A DNA stretch of 33,337 nt from an uncultured Myxococcales bacterium (GTDB lineage: Bacteria > Myxococcota_A > Polyangia > Nannocystales > Nannocystaceae): assembly GCA_902826865.1 (NCBI GenBank), contig CADEGN010000023.1:12728-46064 (forward strand). Direction: 5' to 3'. A program made the position numbers and the translations under genes. Under the pieces are notes generated by a model. That model saw only the letters and a program-made list of their open reading frames with translations, searched no databases and was not told where the DNA came from. Positions 8,011 through 15,116 of this stretch are shown here, one piece after another; the stretch's first letter is position 1; the number at the start of each line of letters is the position of its first letter.

Positions 8011-8026
8011 TGTGACCCATATCACG
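8011..8026. promoter_or_regulatory. CRP/FNR-like palindrome upstream of a lipoprotein gene
   Basis: TGTGACCCATATCACG matches the CRP-family pattern TGTGA-N6-TCACA in all but the last base; with flanks (CG on each side) it stays nearly symmetric. It lies 70 bases upstream of the ATG at 8096, in a 131-bp intergenic stretch after the pseudouridine synthase gene. It is a plausible site for a cyclic-nucleotide or redox regulator of the CRP family. No regulator gene of that family is in the window. Confidence 0.5.
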
Positions 8027-8095
8027 CGTGCACTTCGTCGTGCCCTGCGACGCGCCGCTTGGGCGCCCGTCCATGTGCTGAAACGGAGCCCACCC

Positions 8096-8404
8096 ATGTC
8101 TCGAACCGCATCCATTCTCGCTGTACTCGCCTTCGTAGGCCTCGCCGGTTGCAAGTCCGACTCGGAGAAGGTCTGTGCCAAGCTCGCCGATCTCGCCGCC
8201 AGTGCGAAGACCGATGACGAGATGATGAAGAAGATGGTCGAAGAGGCGAAGGACACCAAGAAGTGCGCCGCCGAAATGGACAAGATGGCCAAGGAAGATC
8301 CGGCCACCACCGCCAAGTTCCAAGCCTGCGTCCTCAACGAGGCCAAGACGCTCGACGAAGGAATGGGCTGCATGCTCAAGGCTGCGCTCGACAGCAAGAA
8401 GTGA
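8096..8404 (+). CDS. Small predicted lipoprotein, Lys/Met-rich
   Basis: 102 residues starting MSRTASILAVLAFVGLAGCKSD. There is a clear lipobox L-A-G-C with Cys at residue 19. The start is fixed by a strong ribosome-binding site, GGAG at 8085-8088, seven bases before the ATG; longer open sequence upstream runs into the previous gene and was not used. The mature part is helical, Lys-, Met- and Asp-rich, with three further cysteines spaced through it (after 'SEKV', 'DTKK' and 'KFQA', plus one in 'GMGC'). They could form two disulfides that clamp a helical bundle. Function unknown. The gene is probably monocistronic, with a CRP-like palindrome upstream and a convergent hairpin downstream. Confidence 0.8.
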   Translation: MSRTASILAVLAFVGLAGCKSDSEKVCAKLADLAASAKTDDEMMKKMVEEAKDTKKCAAEMDKMAKEDPATTAKFQACVLNEAKTLDEGMGCMLKAALDSKK

Positions 8405-8417
8405 GCGTTGCGATTTG

Positions 8418-8448
8418 CACGGCCCGGTCGGACGTCGGCCGGGTCGTG
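8418..8448. terminator. Hairpin between convergent genes, candidate bidirectional terminator
   Basis: CACGGCCCGG (8418-8427) pairs with CCGGGTCGTG (8439-8448) in a 10-bp stem with one G-T pair and an 11-base loop. It sits in the 72-bp gap between the stop codons of the small lipoprotein and the SDR gene, as expected for a terminator serving both strands. No strong T-tract is seen. Confidence 0.5.
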
Positions 8449-8476
8449 GACATCTTACGAGATGCTGGATCCAGGC

Positions 8477-9229
8477 CTAGGCCGTCGCGCCGCCATCGAT
8501 CACCAGCGTGTGCCCGGTGATGAACGAAGCGGCGTCGCTGCCGAGAAATGCCGCGGCGATCCCGATATCGTTGGGCTGACCAAGTCGTTGGATCGGCTGG
8601 TCGCCGACAAGCTCTGCACGCCGGGCCTCGTCGTCCCAGAAGTAGGCGCTAAACTCGGTCTGAATGAGGCCCGGAGCGATCGCGTTCACTCGCACGCCTC
8701 GCGGACCAAACTCTCGCGCCCACGCTCGGGTCAGCATGATCAGGCCGGCCTTGGTGAAGCTGTACAGCAGCCCGCCCGGCTGGGGTTTCAGCCCCGAGAT
8801 CGAGACGATGTTGATGATCGACCCGTGGCCGCGGTCGATCATGCCAGGAACGACGCGATGGACCAGGCGCAATGCCGCCTTCACGTTGGTGTCGACCATC
8901 TTGTCGAGCATCGCGGTGTCGGTTTGTAGCGCTGGACCCTGCCCGATGTTGGTGGCGGCGTTGTTGACGAGAATGTCGATGGGGCCGACTTGGGACTCGG
9001 TCTGCGTCACGAGCTCCTCGAGCTCGTCGGCCCGTCCGACGTGGCAGGGGATCCCGACGACGTTGCTGCCGAGCTCAGCAGCCGCCTGCTCGAGAGATTC
9101 CTTCTTTCGACTCGCGATAACGACGCGCGCGCCGGCGCTCGCCAGCGCCCCGGCGATGGCCTTGCCGATACCACGACCGCCGCCGGTGACGAGTGCGACC
9201 CTGTTTTCGAGTGAGATCTCCAGCCCCAT
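8477..9229 (-). CDS. Short-chain dehydrogenase/reductase (SDR)
   Basis: NAD(P)-dependent oxidoreductase of 250 residues, a full-length classical SDR. Visible motifs are the cofactor-binding '[11 protein letters not shown]' (about 15-25), the structural 'NNAA' (about 89-92), the catalytic Ser in 'IVSISG', and the catalytic pair Y-x3-K in '[11 protein letters not shown]'. The C-terminal '[10 protein letters not shown]' and '[13 protein letters not shown]' are also typical. '[14 protein letters not shown]', where an Arg follows strand 2, suggests NADP(H) preference. The spacing and the '[10 protein letters not shown]' and 'PGLIQT' segments resemble DHRS4-type carbonyl reductases rather than FabG, but the substrate cannot be assigned. 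It lies 15 bases after the alpha/alpha-barrel lipoprotein gene and is probably the last gene of that operon. It is the only clearly cytoplasmic enzyme there. Confidence 0.9.
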   Translation of the reverse strand: MGLEISLENRVALVTGGGRGIGKAIAGALASAGARVVIASRKKESLEQAAAELGSNVVGIPCHVGRADELEELVTQTESQVGPIDILVNNAATNIGQGPALQTDTAMLDKMVDTNVKAALRLVHRVVPGMIDRGHGSIINIVSISGLKPQPGGLLYSFTKAGLIMLTRAWAREFGPRGVRVNAIAPGLIQTEFSAYFWDDEARRAELVGDQPIQRLGQPNDIGIAAAFLGSDAASFITGHTLVIDGGATA

Positions 9230-9244
9230 TCGCGCCAGAGAGTA

Positions 9245-10498
9245 TCACTCGCGGCCCGGGTAGTCCTCGAGATCCAGGTATTGGACCACCTTCAGCAAGG
9301 CGTTCGCCATATGGTGCGGGACGTCGAGCCGCACCCTCGTGTCGCTCGGCGAAAACGGCGTGCCTCCCACGGCGAAGTCGGGATCTGCGAACGAACCTGT
9401 CTCGCCGGCGCGGTACTGCAAGCGTTGGAGGAACGCGGCTCCGATGAGCGCACTGCGCCGAAACGCAGCCATGCGCGCTTCATCGCCCACCTGCTCGGCC
9501 ATGCGATAGGCATCGATGACGGCCTCGAGTTTGAGCGTGCTGTTCCAGCCCGGCTCTCCCGGGCGAGTGCCGGGCCAGTAGCCACCGACCCATTCGGGAT
9601 CGACGACGTCGAGCGGCGTGTGCTGCTCCTGGATGACGTCGTCACCGACCTCGAGTACGAGTTCCGCGATCCACGGCTCGGAGCGGAGTCCGTAGAGTTC
9701 TGTCAACGGTTCGTTGGCCCACAATCCGTAGATGTATGGGGCGTCGTAGACGCGTTTGTCGCTACGATGGTCGTAGACGTAGCGCGCGAGCTCGGCCAGC
9801 GCATCGAGGTAACGCTCATCGCCGCGATAGGCCCATAGCCGCCACAGCGCCTGGTGGGCCTGGGCCTGTTGCAATGCGTCTCCGGCGGTGAAAGCACCAT
9901 CGGGCCCGATGAGGGCCAATAGGTGGGCGCCGAGCTCATCGATCTCGCGGTCGTACTCGTCGGTTTCGGCCAGCTCCGAGTACTCTGTGAGCGATAGGAG
10001 GATCAGCGAGGTTCCCCCGAGGTTGCGGAGCCGGCGCGTTCCATCGTCGAGCACGCGTGTTTGACCGAGCAGGTAGCCAAGCGCGGCGCGCGTGGACATT
10101 CGAAACTCCGGCCTGCGCGTGAAGCGATAAAGCCAGACCTGCGTGAACGTGGCGCCGGACTTGCGGTGAACGTTGTCGACCTCTTCGAAGGTGCCAACGA
10201 CGGGATCATATTGGTAGTGGTAGCCGAGCTCGGAGTCTTGGATCCGCATCAAGTAGTAGCCCGCGAGGGCGCTGGTGTAGACGAGACCCTCTTCGCGATC
10301 GTCGGTCCCATCTTGCGCGAACGGCACGTCGACGGCGTCTTGAGCGGTTGCGTCGCCAGGGACGGCCACGTGTGGGGGCCGGCTGTCGTCGAAGACGAAC
10401 CGGGGTGGCGTCTCGACATCCCACACGCGCTCGGCTGCGTCGGGAGTGCACGCCACAAGTGGCACGCCCACCGCCCAGGCCTTCAGGCTCAACGCCAT
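9245..10498 (-). CDS. Predicted lipoprotein with alpha/alpha-barrel (six-hairpin type) fold
   Basis: 417 residues starting MALSLKAWAVGVPLVACTPDA; a lipobox-like L-V-A-C puts the lipidated Cys at residue 17. The rest is rich in aromatic and helical repeats: 'GYHYQYDPVVGTFEEVDN', 'RKSGATFTQVWLYRFT', 'STRAALGYLLGQ', 'AQAHQALWRLWAYRG', 'APYIYGLWANEPLTELY'. Helix pairs that each bring an aromatic/acidic face are the pattern of alpha/alpha-toroid proteins (six-hairpin glycosidases, glucuronyl C5-epimerases, sugar epimerases). A glycan-modifying or glycan-binding role is inferred; I cannot point to certain catalytic acids. Its ATG overlaps the end of the MEMO-family gene by 10 bases, so the two are made together. 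Confidence 0.65.
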   Translation of the reverse strand: MALSLKAWAVGVPLVACTPDAAERVWDVETPPRFVFDDSRPPHVAVPGDATAQDAVDVPFAQDGTDDREEGLVYTSALAGYYLMRIQDSELGYHYQYDPVVGTFEEVDNVHRKSGATFTQVWLYRFTRRPEFRMSTRAALGYLLGQTRVLDDGTRRLRNLGGTSLILLSLTEYSELAETDEYDREIDELGAHLLALIGPDGAFTAGDALQQAQAHQALWRLWAYRGDERYLDALAELARYVYDHRSDKRVYDAPYIYGLWANEPLTELYGLRSEPWIAELVLEVGDDVIQEQHTPLDVVDPEWVGGYWPGTRPGEPGWNSTLKLEAVIDAYRMAEQVGDEARMAAFRRSALIGAAFLQRLQYRAGETGSFADPDFAVGGTPFSPSDTRVRLDVPHHMANALLKVVQYLDLEDYPGRE

Positions 10499-11451
10499 GC
10501 CGCCGCCGCTGGGTAGCCGATCACGTCGTTCGGGTCGTCAATCACGTGCAGACTGTCGCCTTGAGCCAGCACCTCAATGGAGTCTCCGCCCAGCTCACGC
10601 ACGGTCGCCATCATAATGGCGGTGACGATTTCACCGCAAATCGTTACTCGGTCACCTGTGACGAACGCGTGCAGCCCCTCGACGTTGAGCGCAGACACGT
10701 GTTCGAGAAGGGCTCTGCCCTGGCTGTTGGCGAGCTCAAGGGTCTCATGGTGAACGAGATCTGTGGTCGCGAGGAGAAGAACCGGATCACCGGCGGTTTG
10801 GTGGGAACGCAGCACCTCGGCCAGGGCGTGCCCCCATGCGCCGACTCGCGCAGGATCGAAGCCTTCGAAGTCGTGACGCGAGTTGTCGGTGACGGCAACT
10901 ACCGCGATCTCAACATCTGGCCGAAGGTACTGCAAAAACGGCAGTTGCATCTCGGCCTCGTGGTGAGCGAACGGCGCGGTGTCCTCGACGAGCTCCGGCA
11001 ACGCCGCACGAATCTCGTCTACCAGCGCGTGGTCCACTGCGATCGCGTGGCCAGGCACCAGCCACGGCCCACCCGCCCAGATGGCCGCAGGCGCGCCATC
11101 GCCCCAGTGATCAGGGGCCAAGATGATCACCCGCGCGGGGATCTCGACGCGCGCGAATGCCTGAACCGCTGTCGGCCCTGATGCCGACAGCCCTGCGTGC
11201 GGTGTGAGCACCGCGATGGCCTCGCGAACCTCGGCAACGTCGACCGAATCGACGAGGTCAGCCACCTGCTTGTCGAGGGTGTCAGGGTCGGTCGCGTACC
11301 AACTCCCGGCCTTGGTGAAGTGGCGTGCCGTGGGATCTTCGGCCCCCGGTTGCACCGGCGACGGGCTTTCCTCCCCGCAGGCCCACAGGGCGGCGACAAG
11401 CGCCAAGGCGGCCATGCGCCCGGTCCATCGTTCACATGGGGGATTGAGCAC
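10489..11451 (-). CDS. MEMO1 / AmmeMemoRadiSam protein B family, predicted lipoprotein
   Basis: The MEMO domain is clear: 'VLTPHAGLSASGP', 'ILAPDHWGDG', 'HHEAEMQLPFLQYL', 'ATTDLVHHE' and 'TICGEIVTAIMMA' carry the His, His, Asp and Cys residues that line the pocket of MEMO and the related extradiol dioxygenases. Unlike the usual cytoplasmic protein, this one begins with a hydrophobic segment ending in L-W-A-C followed by 'GEESPSPVQPG', so export as a lipoprotein is likely. The start chosen is GTG 11451 (320 residues). AGGA lies six bases upstream, and this start gives a positively charged segment before the hydrophobic part; ATG 11415 is the alternative. The frame is open much further upstream but there overlaps the SGNH gene. 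No AMMECR1 or radical-SAM partner is in the window. Confidence 0.8.
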   Translation of the reverse strand: MLNPPCERWTGRMAALALVAALWACGEESPSPVQPGAEDPTARHFTKAGSWYATDPDTLDKQVADLVDSVDVAEVREAIAVLTPHAGLSASGPTAVQAFARVEIPARVIILAPDHWGDGAPAAIWAGGPWLVPGHAIAVDHALVDEIRAALPELVEDTAPFAHHEAEMQLPFLQYLRPDVEIAVVAVTDNSRHDFEGFDPARVGAWGHALAEVLRSHQTAGDPVLLLATTDLVHHETLELANSQGRALLEHVSALNVEGLHAFVTGDRVTICGEIVTAIMMATVRELGGDSIEVLAQGDSLHVIDDPNDVIGYPAAAAWR

Positions 11452-11584
11452 GCATCGTCCTGACAAGTCCGGCGGATCATGCCAGCGCGTGGGTGGCTCG
11501 GTGCAGACGCCGAAATTCGCCGCGCTCGGGCGGTGTTGGCTTCGATCCGTGGGCAGGCGCGACGGCCGAGCCGGGGCGCTCAAC

Positions 11585-13009
11585 TTACGGGGACGCTGGC
11601 GGGCTGATCCGCTCCGCGTCGTAGTCCCACAGCAGTGCGTCGGCGACCGCCATCCCGACCAGCGCTGCGCCGCGCGTGGTCGTATGCACGTGATCGGCTT
11701 TGGCGAGTGGTGGATCGGCGGCGACCCAACGCGCCATGGATTTCTCGCCGCCCATGAACTCGAGGGCATCCCACCACGCGCAACCATGAGACTGCGCAAC
11801 CTCACCCACGATCTGCCGAGCGAGGGTGAGGTTGGCGCGGGCGAATGCGTCGTCTGGTTCGGCGTGATCGCCCGGAGACAGCAACACACAACTCGCCTCG
11901 GGTACCGCTTGATGGAGGCGTGTCAGCACGGCGTCGTACTCGCGGCCAAACTGGGTCGCATCGAACGTCTCGTCATGAGCCTCGTTGGTGCCAAAGGCGA
12001 GCACGACGAGGGCGGGGGAGCGGCGGCGCAGCTGCTGGGTCCACAACGCGAGATCCCCACGCAAGATGACCGACGCGTGCGCTCCGACGATACCCATCGC
12101 GTCGAGGACAATCCCCGCGTGCGACGTCTCCGCGACCGCACCGAAAATCCGGACCTCGTTACCATCGAGCGTCTTGACGGAAAAAGCGTGGGCGCCTGGT
12201 TCGACGTCGATGCGTTCGTAACCGGTGTCGGTGCGATCGAACGCGGTATCGAGTTTGGCGCGTGGGCGCCCATCGACTTCGATCTGGAGGCTCCCGCCCC
12301 CCGGCTGCCGCAGGTACCACAGCTCAAACATGGAGGCGTCGGCGGCCGCGGGGGACCCAGCCTCCGCGGAGATCTTCGCGGTCTCACCCGTACGCAGGGC
12401 CGCCATCGCGACGCCCGAAAGACCATAGTAGTCGCCGGAGCTGGCGTGCTTGCCAGCGCTGTGGCGGATCCAGTGCTTGCTGCTGCCCACGGTGTAGTCG
12501 TTGTGCCGTGTCCATTTCGTGTGCTTGACCAGGGGCACAAAGCCAGGGCCGCCAACGCCAAACCGGGTCTGAAGATATGCGCGCAGATATCCGGTCCAGC
12601 GCTCCGCCGCGGTGCCGGAGGCTCCGAATACCGCGATTCGCACCTTCTGGGCCGGATCCCCGCCAGCACGCAAGCGATCGAGCGCAGTGTGGAAATTCGC
12701 CAGCGGTTTCTTCCCGTCGCCGGTCGCGAGCGGAACGAAGCGCCCGAGCGTATCGCTGCCACGAGGCGCGAGCTCCGTGGGGAGTTCATCCGCCCGACCG
12801 AGTAGCCGGGCGATCGCGGTGCGGTGGGCGGCGCGCGTGGTAACGTCGCTCACCGACCGATCACGCGGCCACTGCACTTCGGTCTCGATCGGCTCTGCGG
12901 CGATCTCGGGCGTTGCCCCCGGTGTGGTTGCTGGCGCGTCGGGCACCGGCGCTTCGCCGCTCCGACAGGCCCACGCAAGCACGGAGATCGCGATGGTTGC
13001 ATGCCGCAT
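11585..13009 (-). CDS. SGNH/GDSL hydrolase-like predicted lipoprotein
   Basis: 474 residues. The N-terminus MRHATIAISVLAWACRSG ends in W-A-C, a lipobox-like site, followed by a Pro/Ala-rich linker. SGNH blocks can be traced. Block I is 'IAVFGASGTAAERW' (Ser near residue 131), where the usual Gly-Asp-Ser is Gly-Ala-Ser. Block III is 'VLAFGTNEAHD' and block V is 'KADHVHTTTRG' with the Asp-x-x-His pair. Between blocks I and III is a beta-rich insert of about 180 residues ('GGGSLQIEVDGRPRAKL'), as in peptidoglycan or polysaccharide O-acetyl esterases/transferases. Removal or transfer of acyl groups on a cell-surface glycan is inferred. The ATG overlaps the upstream sulfatase stop as TGATG, so expression is coupled. 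Confidence 0.75.
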   Translation of the reverse strand: MRHATIAISVLAWACRSGEAPVPDAPATTPGATPEIAAEPIETEVQWPRDRSVSDVTTRAAHRTAIARLLGRADELPTELAPRGSDTLGRFVPLATGDGKKPLANFHTALDRLRAGGDPAQKVRIAVFGASGTAAERWTGYLRAYLQTRFGVGGPGFVPLVKHTKWTRHNDYTVGSSKHWIRHSAGKHASSGDYYGLSGVAMAALRTGETAKISAEAGSPAAADASMFELWYLRQPGGGSLQIEVDGRPRAKLDTAFDRTDTGYERIDVEPGAHAFSVKTLDGNEVRIFGAVAETSHAGIVLDAMGIVGAHASVILRGDLALWTQQLRRRSPALVVLAFGTNEAHDETFDATQFGREYDAVLTRLHQAVPEASCVLLSPGDHAEPDDAFARANLTLARQIVGEVAQSHGCAWWDALEFMGGEKSMARWVAADPPLAKADHVHTTTRGAALVGMAVADALLWDYDAERISPPASP

Positions 13010-14916
13010 CAGTGCCGCCGCTGATCCTCGAAGGGGACGCGCACGTGGCGATGCCAGTGGACAAGCCCGCCGACCAAGCGCCGTCGCTGCCCCCGGTCGA
13101 GCTGCGCTGAGATGTCCACGCGTTCGCCCGGGTCCACCGAGAGATCATAGATATCGATATCGCCCGTCGCTGGTGTGCGAATGACCTTGAAGGGCCACAG
13201 CACCATTCCGTGCTGAGCGTCGTCGGCGGCGCGGTGCTTTTCGAACATCACCGGAGGGTGCCGGCGACCGGGCGTGCCGAGCATCCATGGGGTCAAGGAA
13301 GTGCCACGAAGTGTCGGGTCGCTAGGTTCACCGAGTAGGTCGAGCATCGTTGGCACGAAGTCAATGAGTGAGACCACTTCCGTCACGCGGCGTGGCTCGA
13401 TATCCGGGCCCGAGACGACCAGTGGGACCCGGATTAGCTCATCGTGGAGATTGTTCGAGTGGTAGAGCTGCCCATGATCCTCGTCGTGATCGAGACCCTC
13501 GCCGTGATCTGAGTGAAGGACGATGATGAGCTCGCGATCGGGACGTCGGGCCGCGATGCCGTCGAGCAGGCGTCCGACATGTTCGTCCACGAATCGAATC
13601 TCATTGTCGTAGATGTCTTTGTACTCTGGGCCGAAGCTCGGGATCCCCCTGTGCTCGACGTACCGCGAGTGCGGGTCGCCATAGTAGGTCCACATCAGCA
13701 GCGGGCGCGGATCCGTGGCGGCGGGGCCGTCCAGCCAGGCAAGGGCTTCATCGGTGAGGAAGTCTGAACAGCTCATGAACAACGGCGGACCACGGACGTC
13801 GAGGCAGTCGCAAGACCAGTGCTCAAATCCCTGGTCCAGATTGAAGTACGGCCGAAAGTAGCGCACGGAGTGGAACGCTGCGGTGGCGTAACCAAGCGCG
13901 GCCAGGCGTTCCCCGAACAAGAGCTCCGACTCGAAGATCACCGGCCACTCGCCGGCCGAGCGCATAACCTCGGTTATGTACTTGCCGGTCATCATCGCCG
14001 GGATTGAGAAACGGGTCGATGGACCGGTCGCCCGGGCCTGCTCGAAGACGACGGCGGTTTTTGCCCACGCATCGAGGCGCGGTGAGGTGTCGCGGGCGTA
14101 GCCGTACATGCCGAGGTGATCGGCGCGCAGGGTGTCGATTGTGATTAGAAGGATGTCTGGGCGGCGGTGCCGACCAGGCGCAGGGCCGACAGGGGGCATC
14201 GCGAACATGTCCATGATCTCGCGCTCAGCGGCACCGTCGAGGTCTTCGCCGTCGCAATCCTGATCTACGCCGTCGTCGGCGCGCTCGTCCGCGAACGGAT
14301 GCCGCGCCCCGTCGTCGTCGTCACAGTCGCAACCATCGCCGCACAACCAACGGGGTGCCCCATCTCGATCGCCGTCGGCGAACGTGGCAAGCCGGACGAC
14401 CACGGGCGCAACCACGCGCGTGCCAGCGGTAATCACGTCGACCGCTGTCGCGTGCTCCGGCGCGGTTGCAAGCCACGCGCACACACCCGTCGCACTCACT
14501 GCGACCGGGGTCGCCCAGGCCCAAAAGCGTGGTAGTCGACTACCGAGAACGGCTCCGCACGCCGCAGCGCAAAGAAACAGCGCGAGCCGAGGGTCGATCG
14601 TGTGCCAGTCGATCTCGCGCTCGCGAAAGGCCAATGCAACGAACGCAGAGCCCACGATGGCGCCGGCGAGTCCTCCCCAGAACTGCTCGGAGGGTCGGCG
14701 GAGTCGAGACAGCGCGCGTGCCAGTGCGAACGGAACCGCGCCAGCGAGACCACACGCCACGGCGGCGGCCGGGACGAGCAGGAACCAACCGAGGGCGAAC
14801 GCCGCGATCGCGGCCGGTGTCGAGATCGGTCCGCCATGACGCACGGCCCAGCCGACGTCGGCGACGACGAGCACCGCCACGGCCACCGCACCGGCTGCCG
14901 CCGTCCGGATCATCAT
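13009..14916 (-). CDS. Membrane sulfatase/phosphotransferase-fold enzyme with MopE-like metal-binding motif
   Basis: 635 residues from the ATG at 14916; TTG 14994 and GTG 14955 are weaker in-frame options and none has a clear ribosome-binding site. Four or five transmembrane helices (about 4-25, 35-60, 80-98, 108-147) precede an Asp/Cys-rich stretch (about 180-228; 'DGDRDG', 'CDCDDDDG', 'DGVDQDCDGEDLDG') that matches the MopE-type putative metal-binding motif common in myxobacteria. From about 253 comes an alkaline-phosphatase-superfamily domain: 'LLITIDTLRADHLGMYGY', 'STRFSIPAMMTGK' with Thr/Ser rather than Cys at the nucleophile position, and the metal site 'SDHGEGLDHDEDHG'. The lack of a formylglycine Cys favours a phosphoglycerol- or phosphoethanolamine-transferase type reaction over sulfate ester hydrolysis. 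It leads the coupled set SGNH-MEMO-barrel. Confidence 0.85.
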   Translation of the reverse strand: MMIRTAAAGAVAVAVLVVADVGWAVRHGGPISTPAAIAAFALGWFLLVPAAAVACGLAGAVPFALARALSRLRRPSEQFWGGLAGAIVGSAFVALAFREREIDWHTIDPRLALFLCAAACGAVLGSRLPRFWAWATPVAVSATGVCAWLATAPEHATAVDVITAGTRVVAPVVVRLATFADGDRDGAPRWLCGDGCDCDDDDGARHPFADERADDGVDQDCDGEDLDGAAEREIMDMFAMPPVGPAPGRHRRPDILLITIDTLRADHLGMYGYARDTSPRLDAWAKTAVVFEQARATGPSTRFSIPAMMTGKYITEVMRSAGEWPVIFESELLFGERLAALGYATAAFHSVRYFRPYFNLDQGFEHWSCDCLDVRGPPLFMSCSDFLTDEALAWLDGPAATDPRPLLMWTYYGDPHSRYVEHRGIPSFGPEYKDIYDNEIRFVDEHVGRLLDGIAARRPDRELIIVLHSDHGEGLDHDEDHGQLYHSNNLHDELIRVPLVVSGPDIEPRRVTEVVSLIDFVPTMLDLLGEPSDPTLRGTSLTPWMLGTPGRRHPPVMFEKHRAADDAQHGMVLWPFKVIRTPATGDIDIYDLSVDPGERVDISAQLDRGQRRRLVGGLVHWHRHVRVPFEDQRRH

Positions 14917-15116
14917 GGGCGGGCGTCGGGGCCCCGGGCGCTCGCGGCGCGTCACGTTGGGATCTTGCTCTTGGCCCGCCGCAGCGGCCAACAATCGACG
15001 TCAGTTCGGTCTCCACCGAGAGAACCGGATGCCCGTAACTGTGCGGCGGATCTGAACACACGGACAGGCGCGGCGGTTGCCGATAACCCGGACGCTGGGC
15101 GACGACTGCACAGGCC

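Noticed and set aside
11204..12805. A 533-residue open frame on the plus strand across the SGNH and MEMO genes
   Set aside because: Antisense to two genes with recognisable domains and lipoprotein signals; its composition (Arg/His/Gly-rich) is that of a shadow frame.
14971..14991. TTGGCC...GGCCAA inverted repeat between the exporter and the sulfatase-fold gene
   Set aside because: Only 6 bp per arm and no T-tract; too weak to call a terminator, and it lies in the possible N-terminal extension of the downstream gene.
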